A stretch of 64,000 nucleotides of DNA from Blastopirellula marina (GCF_002967715.1 NZ_PUIA01000069.1:248001-312000), one strand, 5' to 3'; positions 1 to 12,000 are shown, counted from the first letter of the stretch. Numbers and translations: made by a program. Notes: generated from the letters alone by a model not told the origin.

Positions 1-453
1 GTTGAGATCTGCCGAGCCCGTCATGGTTTCGTCCACAGTGCCGCCGACGGTAAGAAGGCGGAGATTCACGTCGGCACTGAACGTGGCATCGGCGAGTTCC
101 CCTTCGAGGGCCAACGCGTCCATCGCGGACAGCAAGTCACGGTTGGTCAATCGACCGTCGTTATCGACGTCGAGAAACAGGGTTTGTTCCCCTTCGAGCA
201 GACCACGAGCAGATGCCTGCTGCGTCTTTCTCGACTGCAGACTCGAGATAATCGTGTCGACGTCCACTTGGTCGAACACGCCGTCGGCGTTCACATCGTG
301 TGAAAATGTTTGGTTATGGACGGCGGACATCAAATCCCCCGCCAGCATGGAGCGCGTCTCCAAAGTTTCCATGCGGCGAATCGTTCGCTGCCGTCTGGCT
401 CGCTTGTTCAACTTGGAAGGGACCCGGTGCTGGCGGCTCTTGTTCTTTTTCAT
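1..453 (-). CDS. LEPRxLL/dockerin-type secreted protein, partial (3' end outside window)
   Basis: The minus strand is open from an ATG at 453 to the window edge (151 codons, no stop), so this is the start of a larger gene. The first 30 residues are very basic (MKKNKSRQHR...) and lead into METLETRSMLAGD (about 28-40), the LEPRxLL-like motif found in planctomycete secreted giant proteins. Two calcium-loop repeats of dockerin type follow: DVNADGVFDQVDVDTIIS (about 53-70) and DVDNDGRLTNRDLLSAMDAL (about 95-114). Their position right after the leader is unusual, since the four complete relatives in this window carry them near the C-terminus. It is divergent from the gene at 967. The catalytic or structural part of the protein lies outside the window, so its role is unknown beyond probable export. 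Confidence 0.8.
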   Translation of the reverse strand, partial: MKKNKSRQHRVPSKLNKRARRQRTIRRMETLETRSMLAGDLMSAVHNQTFSHDVNADGVFDQVDVDTIISSLQSRKTQQASARGLLEGEQTLFLDVDNDGRLTNRDLLSAMDALALEGELADATFSADVNLRLLTVGGTVDETMTGSADLN

Positions 454-966
454 GGCGACCTACGGCAACCTATGTTTTCGATTAGGCAAGTAGCAAAATA
501 AGCAACTTGGGAAATTAGGGCGATTTAATCAGCGTCATCCAGACTAATTGGGCAAATTTGCCTTTGCAAACTTTTTCTTACCCTCGTTAGATCCCTTAAT
601 GGGAGTAAAACCCCCGCGATCCACATAATTTTCCAGTTACCTAGCCACTTGGTCGCAGCTTGCAGGGCAGAAGTTCCTGCTGACTTGAAGAAAAGATTCC
701 AAATTTCCTGGATTTGCGTTCTCTGCCGGAACTAATAGGGCTCGATCTCGTCCAAAGTTATGGCTCGTCACGATATCTCAGGGGTTACAACCGGTATAAC
801 CCCTAAAGTCAGAACTGCTAAGGGTTTTACGCGATTGCGTTGGCCAGACTCGCAATTACGCTGATACTTAGGCAATCCTGCTCGCGACTTGCCCATTATC
901 ACCAGTCAACCCATTTACCCAGCATGTTCCCAAATCCATGGGGCATGGTTTAAACGCGCAATCGCC
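454..966. promoter_or_regulatory. divergent intergenic region between two LEPRxLL genes
   Basis: This 513 bp region is AT-richer than its flanks and must hold the promoters of both divergent genes. It contains the perfect palindrome GGCAAATTTGCC at 551-562. It also has a dyad at 781-803 with arms GGGGTTA and TAACCCC around ACCGGT, which could be an operator. On the minus strand CCCTAATTTCCC occurs near 506-520, and the same 12-mer occurs upstream of the giant gene that starts at 20347. No gene is seen here. Confidence 0.4.
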
Positions 967-2910
967 ATGAAAAAAGCACGTTCCCGCTCGGCATCTAAGA
1001 ATTCGCTTCGTCGCCACTGGAATCATGTTTCGCGCCTCGAAATGCTCGAAGGGCGCGAAATGCTCAACGCGACCAACGAACTGCTTTCGTTGCGTCTGGA
1101 AGCCACCGACTTGCACGGAAACGTCATCACGCAGATCGAACAGGGGGAAGCCTTCCTGATTAAGGCCTACCTCGACGATCGCCGGGATGAGCCAGAAGTA
1201 GACGTAACCCCCATTACGGGCAGTGTTTCCGCGAATGCTCTCGGTTTCTTTAGTGCCTATTTCAATGTCACCTTCGATTCAGCGGGATTCGAGTTCGACC
1301 CCACCTATGGGGACGGGGGCGTCAAATACGGTCCATCAATTTCTCCGATCGACCTGATTCCGATCACACCCAACACCGATTACGACGGCTACATCGGATA
1401 CCTGGGCGTGCAAAACCTGAATATCGGCGTCGCTGGCGAAATCGAAGCCCTCTCATTTCGCATGATTGCCCAGGCACCCGGTACCTACGACATGGAAGAA
1501 GCGTTTCTTCCGCACTTCCATTTTGATGTCGTCGACCTGGATGAGAATCCCAACCAGAACATGGAGGACTGGCAACCGAACTATGTCAACGGTGTGCCGC
1601 AGTTGGAACGTCTGACGGGCTCGGAATACAACGCAGCGATTCAAGATGATTTTTTCGCACTGTACATCTACGGTGAAGAACGTCTCGTTCAGGAAAGCCA
1701 GGTTTACTTCGAGGGGGTCGACCTGGAAGTGGTTGCTTCCCCAGATGCGGACTACCAACTCCGCTTTGTGACGACCCAAACGTTAACGAACAATGGCGAA
1801 GTAAACAGCCTGCCGACAAACGTTGACGTGATCGATGAATGGAATCATTTCTACGTTGAGGTTTACGCGAAAGCTCCGGCTGGCAACTCCGTTCAGGCAG
1901 GCTTTGTAGAGATAAGCTACGACACCAACGACTTCAGCTTTGTACGAACCATCGGTCGCACGGAAGATCCTTCCAACTTGCGGTACTCGATTACTTCGAC
2001 CGAAGTCGATGAAGAAAATGGTACCGTTCGGATCGGTTTCAGCACCCTCTCGACCAATCTCGGCGACAATCTTTATGCCCTGGTTGGCCGTATCCAATTG
2101 AAATCGGATATGGAACTTCCGGCCAACTACACGAATGGACCGCTAACGTTCACTCAATCATCGGACATTACTCTCTCTGACACCAACGCAACCGTTTACA
2201 ACCTGACGTCCCACACATCTGCTGTTATTAACGGCTCGGCCTTGGCCAGCCACAGCTTTGAAGTTTGGCCGGTAATCTATGACGTAGGTTCCAACGGTGA
2301 AGATCGCAAGGTGGGTATCACCGACTTCGCTGGTTTCATCGGCCAGTACGGCAAGTTTGTCAACAACGATCCTAACCTGCGTAAATTCGATTTCAACAAC
2401 AATGGCAAGGTCGACCTCGCCGACTTTAGTTTGTTCATTCAAAACTATGGCGAATCGGATCAGGCCGCGACAACTCGCGACTATCCCACTGGCTACCCAG
2501 GCAGCATTGGTGGGGCACCACTGATGGGCAGTTCCTTCTTGTTGGAAGGTGAACCGGTAGACACGCGTTCGACGTCGCAAACCACTACGACAACCACATC
2601 GTCGGCCACGACCACCACCGAAGACGAGCCAGCCAGTCTTTCGGGCCAGTCTTTAAGCATCACGCTGCCGTTGACCCAAATCGTGCCGAGCGGTTCCGCT
2701 TCTGAAGGAGCAAGCCAAGACGACCAGGCTGTTTCGCCTGTCGAGGAATCGACCGACGCAGTGATTTCATCGCTTGATGATCAGACCGATTTGATCGTTA
2801 TGACCAGCCAAGATTCCGATTCCTCGCTCGCCTCGGACGAGGACGAGAACGAATTTGCGGCACAGGCCGATGAAGTGCTTGCCATCTGGGAGGATGAAAC
2901 AGCCTTGTAA
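967..2910 (+). CDS. secreted protein with cohesin-like modules and C-terminal dockerin
   Basis: This is a 647 aa extracellular structural protein. I chose ATG 967 (MKKARSRS...) over the in-frame ATG at 889 because the basic start followed by LEMLEGREMLN (about 24-34) matches the leader of its neighbours. Residues about 40-430 form two beta-sandwich regions. The second includes VQAGFVEISYDTNDFSF, which resembles the cohesin fold used in dockerin binding. A dockerin-like pair follows at about 438-498 (EDRKVGITDFAGFIGQYG and DFNNNGKVDLADFSLFIQ). A Thr/Ser-rich linker and an acidic tail end the protein. No catalytic motif was seen. It is followed after 89 bp by another gene of this class on the same strand. 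The cohesin assignment is by eye and tentative. Confidence 0.85.
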   Translation: MKKARSRSASKNSLRRHWNHVSRLEMLEGREMLNATNELLSLRLEATDLHGNVITQIEQGEAFLIKAYLDDRRDEPEVDVTPITGSVSANALGFFSAYFNVTFDSAGFEFDPTYGDGGVKYGPSISPIDLIPITPNTDYDGYIGYLGVQNLNIGVAGEIEALSFRMIAQAPGTYDMEEAFLPHFHFDVVDLDENPNQNMEDWQPNYVNGVPQLERLTGSEYNAAIQDDFFALYIYGEERLVQESQVYFEGVDLEVVASPDADYQLRFVTTQTLTNNGEVNSLPTNVDVIDEWNHFYVEVYAKAPAGNSVQAGFVEISYDTNDFSFVRTIGRTEDPSNLRYSITSTEVDEENGTVRIGFSTLSTNLGDNLYALVGRIQLKSDMELPANYTNGPLTFTQSSDITLSDTNATVYNLTSHTSAVINGSALASHSFEVWPVIYDVGSNGEDRKVGITDFAGFIGQYGKFVNNDPNLRKFDFNNNGKVDLADFSLFIQNYGESDQAATTRDYPTGYPGSIGGAPLMGSSFLLEGEPVDTRSTSQTTTTTTSSATTTTEDEPASLSGQSLSITLPLTQIVPSGSASEGASQDDQAVSPVEESTDAVISSLDDQTDLIVMTSQDSDSSLASDEDENEFAAQADEVLAIWEDETAL

Positions 2911-2999
2911 TCGGTCGGATGAGTTCCAAACGAATTCCGTTTCGATCCTCTTCGACTTCTTCCCATCCAATTTCCGAGCGTCATCCGCTGGATTAATCC

Positions 3000-5684
3000 A
3001 TGTTTCGTTCCTCCTCTCATCGACGCTCTGCCAATTGCAGAGTGAACAAACGGGCTGGCAGATCAGCCCGTCGAGTGCAGAGGTTTGAGCAACTGGAATC
3101 ACGCTTGGCTCTTTCGGCCGTGCCGCTAAACGCCCAACCGTTGGACACCGGCGAGTTCATGTTGGGGGATGTCACCGTTACGGTCGTGTTCTTCGAGTCA
3201 GACGGCACCGTCGATCCCAACACCGAGACCTGGACCGCTTCGCACACCAACCAGGTCAAACAACGGATCGAAGAGGGGCTGCAATGGTGGGTGGATACGC
3301 TCGCGCTTCAATCAAGCGTGCATGAACTGAATTTCGATATCGACTATACCTACGCCGATAACCCGATTCCCATCGGGATCGAGCCGATCTCACGAATCGC
3401 AACCGATCTCGAAATCTGGGTGGGCGAGTTTCTCGATTACGTCGGTGCCGAGCGGACTGACAAAATCGACAACGACGTGCGGTTGTTCAACCACACTCAG
3501 CGGGTCGCCAACGATACCAACTGGGCGTTCACCCTCTTTGTCATCAATGCCCAAAACGACGCCGACGGCCTCTTTCCGGTCGGAAGCGTTCGTGGCGGAT
3601 TCTCGCTTGCTGGCGGCTCGTTCCTGGCGATTCCATCCGAGCGACCGGCTAGTTCGATTGCTCACGAAGTTTCCCATCAGTTCTGGGCGATGGACGAGTA
3701 CGCCGGTGCCGGCCACTACGAAGATACGCGGGGCTACTACGACACCCAGAACACCAATGCGATTGACGGGAATCCAACACCCACCAGCTTAGAAACGAGC
3801 CTGCTACGAGAGTCGAACTCACTACTGACGGCCTACGCGACCCATACCAGTAGCACCTCCTCGTTTGAGTCGATTGGCTGGAAGGACTCCGATGGGGACG
3901 GGATATTCGATGTCTTCGACGTTCCGATCTCGTTTTCGGCAACCAGTCAGTTTGATCCCATCACCAATCAAATGCGGATCAACGGCAGTGCTTCGATCGG
4001 GGTGCTTCCCAATCAGAACTCATGGGGCCTGCAAAACTCGGTTACGACCAATCGCCTGAGCCATATCGAATTCCGCCTGGATGGGGGCGAATGGGTATTG
4101 GGACCGGCGATTGATGACTACACCGCCGATTTTGATTTCCTGATTCAACTTCCAGACGCGAACTCCCACGAAATCGAAGTTCGGATTGTCGATAAAACGG
4201 GGCTCATCTACTCGCAATCACTTCTCGCGTCGACGGCCCATATCGACTCGACCGCCGTACATGGCTTCACCGGCTATATCACTTACGATGAAAACGACGA
4301 TGGCATTTTCAATGCCGGCGAGCAAGGGCTGGCTGGCTGGATCGTTGAAGTCGTCGACTTGGCCGGTACCCCACAAGTAACACAAACGATCATCGAGCCT
4401 GATGATTTTGCCGTAAACGACGTCTTTTACGATACGATTGGCGGAGTGACGCTGATCGCTCAAGGCTCTGAGATCGACCCCAACTTTACGGAAGTTTCGT
4501 CCCGCATCAGTTCTCTTTCCAGCACCGGCACCCAAGGGTTCTTCAACCATTCTGGTAGCTCTTGGAGTAATGCCTGGTCGGAAAAACGCCAGCTGAAGAT
4601 CGCCTTCGATACGCCCGTTAGTCGCGTGTCGATCGACGCAATCGCGCAAAGTGACGGCGACGTGGGAATTCTGGAACTCTACGATTCTCAAAACAACTTG
4701 CTGGGGCGATATACGACCAGCCCGATGGCGGCCGGAGCGTCCGAAACCATGGTCGTGGAACTCGACCTGGCCGAAGCGACCTACGCGATTGCCCGCGGCC
4801 ACCTGACCGATACGGATGACCCGCGTCGCACGCTACGCTACGTTGCCCTCGACAATCTTCAGGTTGGACGTTCTCATTCGGTCGTGACCGATCAGTTCGG
4901 AGCATTCACGCTTCCGTTTGATATTGACGGCAACTTCCGCTTGAAGGTAACCGCCCCCAATGGGACCGACGCCTACTTCACCACGCTCTCGCAAGCTGAC
5001 GTCAGCTTGACAGCTCAGGCAGGAACAAGCCGAGTTGCGTGGTCTGCGTCGATCGCCGACGACTCATGGCATAATCCGCTGCTGCCAACCGACGTGAACC
5101 ACGACGGATTCATTGACTCCAACGACGTTGACCAGGTTTTCAACGAATTGGTCAATCCGCAGTTCACTTCAGGGCAATCGGCACAAGGTCGAGCACTCAA
5201 TGAGAATCCATTGCCCGGCTCTCCCTACTTGGATGTCAACGCAGATGGCCGGCTGAATAAGCTCGACCTGCTGTCGGTGATGGACAAGGCTTATTTACAG
5301 AGCCAGTTTTCTCAATCGACCAATCCCGAGCCAGTCACCTCGCAGGTGTTCTACCCAGCCCCTGTCGCGATGAGTTCTGGCCATAGCATCACACAGACAC
5401 TCACGACGACGACTTCCGAATTCGGCGTCTTGGAAGGGGAGCCCATCGGCCCACTGCCAACCGTGACGTATGAAACCGAAGCAATCGGCGATACCCTTGC
5501 GGTTACGCAGGACGCTCCTGCCCTGGCCGATCCCTTCCTAGGGGTCGTTTTGCCTTCTCAAGATTCGGCCGTCATCGCTTCGGCTGCTAACGCTGACCAA
5601 CTGGCAGCTTCGTCCAAGTCTATGGACGATGAAGCGGTCGACGCGATCCTCTCAGACCTGGACGCTTCTCTCGAACTCCTTTAA
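3000..5684 (+). CDS. secreted M64-like zinc metalloprotease with dockerin repeats
   Basis: This 894 aa protein has a basic N-terminus and the LEPRxLL-like motif FEQLESRLALSAV (about 28-40). Residues 222-234 read HEVSHQFWAMDEY. This is a zinc-binding HExxH followed by a D-E-Y like that of IgA-peptidase M64 proteins, whose usual form is one residue longer. A calcium-rich SdrD B-like repeat (GYITYDENDDGIFNAGEQ) begins near residue 420. The dockerin pair is DVNHDGFIDSNDVDQVFNEL (about 698) and DVNADGRLNKLDLLSVMDKA (about 745). The tail is acidic and ends DLDASLELL. It probably acts outside the cell or at the surface on proteins. It may be co-transcribed with the upstream cohesin-like gene. The family call is from motif resemblance only. 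Confidence 0.85.
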   Translation: MFRSSSHRRSANCRVNKRAGRSARRVQRFEQLESRLALSAVPLNAQPLDTGEFMLGDVTVTVVFFESDGTVDPNTETWTASHTNQVKQRIEEGLQWWVDTLALQSSVHELNFDIDYTYADNPIPIGIEPISRIATDLEIWVGEFLDYVGAERTDKIDNDVRLFNHTQRVANDTNWAFTLFVINAQNDADGLFPVGSVRGGFSLAGGSFLAIPSERPASSIAHEVSHQFWAMDEYAGAGHYEDTRGYYDTQNTNAIDGNPTPTSLETSLLRESNSLLTAYATHTSSTSSFESIGWKDSDGDGIFDVFDVPISFSATSQFDPITNQMRINGSASIGVLPNQNSWGLQNSVTTNRLSHIEFRLDGGEWVLGPAIDDYTADFDFLIQLPDANSHEIEVRIVDKTGLIYSQSLLASTAHIDSTAVHGFTGYITYDENDDGIFNAGEQGLAGWIVEVVDLAGTPQVTQTIIEPDDFAVNDVFYDTIGGVTLIAQGSEIDPNFTEVSSRISSLSSTGTQGFFNHSGSSWSNAWSEKRQLKIAFDTPVSRVSIDAIAQSDGDVGILELYDSQNNLLGRYTTSPMAAGASETMVVELDLAEATYAIARGHLTDTDDPRRTLRYVALDNLQVGRSHSVVTDQFGAFTLPFDIDGNFRLKVTAPNGTDAYFTTLSQADVSLTAQAGTSRVAWSASIADDSWHNPLLPTDVNHDGFIDSNDVDQVFNELVNPQFTSGQSAQGRALNENPLPGSPYLDVNADGRLNKLDLLSVMDKAYLQSQFSQSTNPEPVTSQVFYPAPVAMSSGHSITQTLTTTTSEFGVLEGEPIGPLPTVTYETEAIGDTLAVTQDAPALADPFLGVVLPSQDSAVIASAANADQLAASSKSMDDEAVDAILSDLDASLELL

Positions 5685-6011
5685 TCGTTCGTTCTGCTTC
5701 ATACTTTGGAAAGCAGTAGTAACTTTCCATGTAGAGCATGGTCCATTCGATCTGTAGCGTTCTGGCTGGCTGCAACGGCGCTGGACTTCGTTGACCTGCA
5801 TCGGCAAATCTCGTGGATTCGCCTGCTTCGGTCGCCTTGTCCAACTTGCCTCGTCTACGCCTGTGACGCTACAACTCTCATGGAAATGCTCTAGCATCCG
5901 TCCAAGCATATGGCAGGTATCGACGATGCGGGGTAGGGGAGTGCCGCGCGATGTCGTTGAACTCGACGAAGCGATGCCCTACAGAACGTTGTCGGAATAA
6001 AGGCCAGGCAT
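5685..6011. other. convergent intergenic region, nothing recognised
   Basis: The 3' ends of the plus-strand protease gene and the minus-strand giant gene meet here. Apart from the terminator at 6012-6046 I see no gene. The short plus-strand frames have no ribosome-binding site or recognisable product. Confidence 0.5.
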
Positions 6012-6046
6012 AAAAAATCGCCCGCGGGAATGATCCGGCGGGCGAT
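6012..6046 (-). terminator. rho-independent terminator of the giant gene
   Basis: On the minus strand a GC-rich stem (ATCGCCCGC paired with GCGGGCGAT, 6017-6046) is followed directly by TTTTTT. It sits 31 bp after the stop codon of the 14.3 kb gene. Confidence 0.8.
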
Positions 6047-6076
6047 AATCGATTACGTGTTGATCGTTTCAGACGA

Positions 6077-9000
6077 CTAGCTGATGTCGCCTGGATCGCT
6101 GATCAAGGAGAGCAGTTCGTCCAGTTCGTCAGAATCGGCATCTTCATCCGACTCTTCACTGAACTGCTTGCCATCCCAGCTCGAGCTGAGATCATCGGCC
6201 ATGTCACCGATCAGCTGATCGAACTGATCGTCGTAGCTGACCGATTCAAGGGCGATCGCCTCGTCGCTGAAGGAGGCATCGATGATGCTCGACTCAACTT
6301 CGTAGCTGTAGCTTTGAGCATACCCCATCAGTTCAAGAGCCGATTTCATCTGAAGATCGGAGTAGCTCGGTGCGATGGCATCGAAGCTCGAACTCGAGAC
6401 CAGCGAATCATTCACCACCACTGGCGTGTTCACCACATTAGCCGACGAAGGAATTGCCTCGGCGAATTCGTACGAACTGACTTCCACTGGTGCAACCGTG
6501 TCGCTCGAAACCGTTTCTCCAGCGATCATCGACAAGGAAATTGGCTCTGGGCTTGCGGTATAGCTAAACAGAATTGTCTGCAGTCGCAGCAAGTCTGCGT
6601 CCGTGATACGACGATCGTTATTCACGTCCAGCTTCGCAGGAACATTTCCTGGAGGAATGACATCTGGCTCGAAACCAGGCTTGAAATCACCTTCCGAGGC
6701 ACCAATCACCAAGGCGGCTTCCGCGGCACTGTAGGTGTAGTTGTGGTTACGAAGTTCTTCCAGCAACAGCACGTAGTCCAAGCTGGTGATGCTATTGTCG
6801 CCAATCGAGATCGCACCCGGGTTGGAACTGTTGTGCCATGGGTTCACCCCTTCTTCGGCGATGGTGATCTGGTAGTCTTCGACTTCCCCATCTTCAGCCA
6901 GGCCGGTCGGAGTCAGACCACCGGTGCTGCTCAAGCGGAAACGAGCGTAGGTATCACCCAGCAACGCCCCATCTGGCAGGTCGCCCAGGGTGATCAACTG
7001 ACCCTTACCACCAGGAGAACCGAGCGGATCGACGGCATCCTTACTCAAAGCGACGCTGATCAAGATCTGTTCGCCAACATCCTCGAAGTCGCCGTCCTGA
7101 TTGAAGTCGACCCAAGCATCCAGGAAGCCATACGAGGTGGATCCGGTGGGTGCCTTGGAAGTGACGTAGATCTCGTTGTTGATACCATCACGCAACGTGA
7201 AGTCCAGGAAGCCTCCCATGTTGTTTGGATCTTCGGTGCGGATAAAGATACCGTCATCGGTGGTACCGTCGCCGTCTGCGGCGAATGTTGGTTGACCTTC
7301 GATTTCAGCATCGACACCTTGGCCGAGATAGAAGTTCTCGATCAGGTTGTGACGAGCACCATCCGATCCCAACAGCGTACCGTAGCTGTCTGGAGCATCA
7401 CCAAAGTCGACCAGTCCGCCAACTTGAATCAGGAAGCGAGTTTCACCGACCATCGTTCCCGTACCGTCATCAACCAGATTGTTGAAGGCGATCGGGTTGC
7501 CAGCGATGTCACGAATGATGCTAACGGCAAGATCGTTTGGATCATCTCGACTGTCCAGCGTGACCTTGTACAACACACCTTCCTGGAAGACGCCGGAAAC
7601 CGGCACCAAACGGATGATGTTGTTCGTTGTGTCGTAGTCGAACGTATAGTCGACACCCAAAGTCAGGACGCGAGGCACGTCGCCTGCGAGGATCTCAAGC
7701 TTGACCGAATCAGCGGTCACGGTCGAGTCGTCGATGCCGGTACCTTGGACCTGATTCGAGATGTCACCTTGATCCAGCAGCTGGATTGAAATGTTGGTCA
7801 GTGGACCATTGATCCATTGAACCACGTCCGGAGTTTCGTCCAGGTCGCGATCGGCCGCATCGTTGTCTTGCGGATCGATCAGGTAACCGGTCGGTCCGGT
7901 GAAGTCAGCTCGATCGAAAGCACCGATGTCACGGAAGGTCACCCCACCAACACCACCGCTGGAGACGACGTTCGGATCGTCAACGCGGAGCTGACCGGTA
8001 ATATCCTTCTCTGGAGCCAACAGCGGAGTGCTGTCGATACCCAGCGGATTGACCACCTGGCTGACTTCGGCTCGTTCCTGAATCGCATCGACGGCTGCGT
8101 CGATCGCCTGGCTTCCTTCTTCGAGGTAGAAGTTCTTGCCGGCCGCATCGACAAACAATGGATCGGTCGTTCCCAGCACGATAGCCAGGTTGCCGTTGCC
8201 ACCGAAGCCGGTCGTGTTGGTCGTATTGTCTTGATACAGCGTTCGCGAAATGACCGTGGTGGCCTTGGAGCTTGCATCAACCGAGATACCGGTCGTGAAG
8301 TTCGCGACGATGTTGTTCAACAGCGTTGGGCCGGCCGACTCTTCAACGGTCACGCCCGTGTCACCGGCACCGGTGCCATACAGCGTGTTGTTGATAATAC
8401 GACCGAACGGAACGGCACCCGCCGGGTTGTTGACAGGATCGCCACTGTACAGAATGGCACCTGTCGCACTGTCGAAGATCACGTTGTTCTCGACGGTCAC
8501 CCCGGTCGCCAATCGCTGCGAGTTAGCAGCCGATGGAACGTTGATCGGAGCACCCTGATGCGGTCGGTTGTTACCGGCCCCGGCATCGGTAACCGTGTTG
8601 CGGCTACCAGCGTCGATCAACACACCGTAGTTGGCCGAGTTCGAGATCATATTCGAGCTGATAATGATCTGTCCCTGGTCGCGGTGACGATTCGAGTCAC
8701 CAATCAGGTCGAAGCCAGCCAGTTGGTCGTGACGCTTGATAACCATATTGGTCGATCGGGTCGTTGGCTCGCCAAACAGCCCGAAATCATTGTTAACAAA
8801 GTACGTCGTATCAACGACCACCGTGTTAAAGTCATCGGCAACCGAAATCCCAAGCTCATAGGTACCTTCATAGGTCCGTACCTGGCGGCTCGCATCATTC
8901 TTTGCGACCTTAGCCGGATCGTAACCTAGTGGCGTCGAAGCCTGGTTTCCGTTCGCTGGCAACGGAAGCGTATTGGCAGCAATCGCGACAAAGTACGTAC

Positions 9001-12000
9001 CCGTCGTCGTTGCATTGAAGGTGTAAGTGTCGAAACCAACATTGTGGACGACATTGGCAACTACTTCAGTGATTGCTCCGGTAGGCGTTGCCTGGAGGAA
9101 CAATCGCAACACACCATTCAGGCCCATGAGGTCGGCGAAACTAGTCACCAGGTTCATTTCCAACTGCTGACCAGCACGCATTGCGAACTTGAATACGTCG
9201 ACGTCGGCAAAGCCATCCATCTTTTCGGCCGGGTCGTTATCGCCGATCGTACCATTGATACCGACGTTAACCCGTTGGGTTGCAGTGAGATCCGTCCCGT
9301 CGAGACCGATATCGAGTGCTTCTCGGAAGGCGTCATTCGATTGGATATCGTATTCCAAGCGAACTTCGTCGGAAGTGGTCTTCGGCGAAAGGTCGACACG
9401 GTTGCTTGTGGTGATACCGCTGCGCGAGTTCACCTGAGCGTAGACACCCAAGCCGCCGCTGGTGGTGCTGATCAAACCGCGAGCGATCTGCCCGGCGTGA
9501 TCGTTGATAGCATTCATCAACTTGACGGCCATCTGAGCTTCGGTATCGGTGTTGTAGAAACCGATGCTGTAGATGTTGTTATCGGCGTCGTACGAGGTTC
9601 GAGTGCTCGTTCCGGCCGATCCACGCTTTTGGCGTTCGGTAATCGAATCGAGGTCGAAGAACTCGAACGTCACCCAGTCAGTACCGTCACCAACCCGAAT
9701 GCGATCGAGATTGCCGGTCAACGCACCCGATGCAGCCAGCACCGTGTAGCTACCGTTGAGACGGTCGTTCGTATCGAAGGTAAACGTCGGCAGCAAATCG
9801 AGCAGACCTGGAACGAGCGACGGCACACCGTAGTCGGTACCGCGGCGGATTTCCAGTTGGTATTCACCCGTCAGGATTTCAAACGCACGCAGTTGCTGGT
9901 TGTGCGTGAAGTTGGTGTTGGTAGTCGCACCGGTCACCATTTCACCGCGTTCAGCAAAGCCGATGATGATATCGTCGATCAGCACACCGCGATGCTGGTT
10001 ATCCTGGCCACGCTGATCGGCAGTCGTATTGGTGGCCGTAGGGGATCCCATCTTGCTATCGTTGGCGTAGCCGAAGTCATCACCCTGCAGCGAGCCGTCA
10101 AAGCCCAGACCGCTATTGTTGATATCGAACGTGTAACCGTTACCGAAGATGAACTCTTCCTGGCGGTTGAACGTGACGTAGTTCTGAGCAGTTGCCTGCG
10201 GAGCCATCTTCGTATTCATCAACACCTGAGTGGTCGTGGCCAGTTGAGTGGCCGTCGTCTGGCTGTTGTAGTTGATGATGACGATATTTGGATCGGCATT
10301 AGGAATGGCACTTCCCTTGACCGACATACCCCAGGCCAGATCTGCTGGCGTGAGATCTTCAATACCTTGAATATTGAAGGTGTCGTCCGATTCGGTGTAC
10401 ATGGTCACACCTGCCATCCCCTGATTCAGAATCGCTGTGCGAGTCAACAGGGCGATTTCGCTTGGCGAATCGGTGATCGAGAAGACAATCGGAACGTTGC
10501 CGACTGCCTGGTCACCGTCCTTCAGAACGTATTCAAACGTTACCGGCAAACCAACCGGAAGGTTGTTTACGTAGTCATACGACTGAAGCGTAAAGACATT
10601 CGACCCCGTTGGTGCCAGCGAATTGAACGCATCGGCGATGCGGGCACCGCTGTCAAACGTGAGGGACTGACCCTTGTTGAACTCGAAGGTTGCCGAGGTG
10701 TTGTTGATCGGATCGTTCACGGTGAACGTACCGCCGTCCTCGATCTGGGCACCGCGAAGGAATCGCAGTTCCTGCGTGTTCAAGTCTGTCCCGCTCGTAA
10801 TGTGCCGACCACCCAGGTTGATCGAACCACCAGTCGAGAAGTCAAACCGCAGACGCAGGTTGTCTTGCCCGGCGAAGGCCGACAAGTCAACACGAGCTTG
10901 TCGCCAGCCGGTGTTGTCGAACAGAGGTTGAACGCCTTCGGTACCTGCTTGTGCGTCAGCACGCAGACCTTCCGAAACCGCCGCATCGCTCGCCCAGTCA
11001 CCAATCGTATCGAATTCATCGTCTCCGCCTGGGGCCAGGTCGTTCACACGATACGTGTTATTGGTTGCCAGCAAGTGCCATTCACCATCGTCACCGGCAA
11101 TAAAGACACGCAGGGTGTCGCGGGCCGGATCGTCTGGGTCTGGGCCCCCGTTGTAGTCATTTCCATCGGTCTGCAAGTCGTAATTGAAGTACAACGTTGG
11201 CAGATCACCGGCGTTATAGCCGTACAAGCTGAACGGATCGGTAATGACCGTACCGTGGGCATCGCCGGGGAAGTCGTAGTTGTTGGTGGTGGCATTACCG
11301 TCGGCGTTCTCGGCCGTGAAGGTCTTATCGGTATTACCGAAGTACAAGCTGCTTCCACCAGAAACGCCGGTACGCGAGTTGTCGACCGGAACGGTGATCC
11401 CGTGCCCGGCTTCATCCTTGCCGATGCCGTTGATGTTCCACAGGTTTTCATTCAACGTACCGAACTGCAAACCGTTGATACCACTCAAGCCGGTTGAAAT
11501 GTTCGACCGGTTCCCGTGGAAGACGAATTGTGCGGCACCGTTACCATCGAACGCGTAGATATCACCAGATGTGGTAACACCAAACAGGACGTCCGAGTAC
11601 TGCGTATTGCCACCTTCCGCACGGGAAGGCCCGGCCGAGAGGCTGGCAAAGGTGAGCGGGGCACCCTTGCTGTCAGTCAACGTGGTGATGAAGTCGGCAG
11701 CGATTTCATCATTGCCAACCGTCGGCGTGAAATTGCCATCGGTGGTCAGCAGGAACAAGCCGCCGGTGTTCGTCACGGCATAGACATTGTTACCCACCCA
11801 AGCCACACCGGTCACAAAACCACCACTGGCGTCGCCACCAACGGTAAACGGCGTATCGAACGCTGTATTGATTTCGATATCGGCCGCCGGGTCGAACGTC
11901 ACCACATTCGAGCTGAAACCACCAGTAACATTGGTAGCGGTGATCCCCACACGAGTTGCCGCAGCCGAGATGGAGTCACCCACGTCATCGGCCAGGTATC

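Noticed and set aside
2-493. 163-codon plus-strand frame at the left edge
   Set aside because: The minus strand encodes a LEPRxLL leader and dockerin loops here. The plus frame has no motif and no ribosome-binding site.
9044-11497. 817-codon plus-strand frame antisense to the giant gene
   Set aside because: Same reasoning: no motif, no start signal, and the opposite strand is coding.
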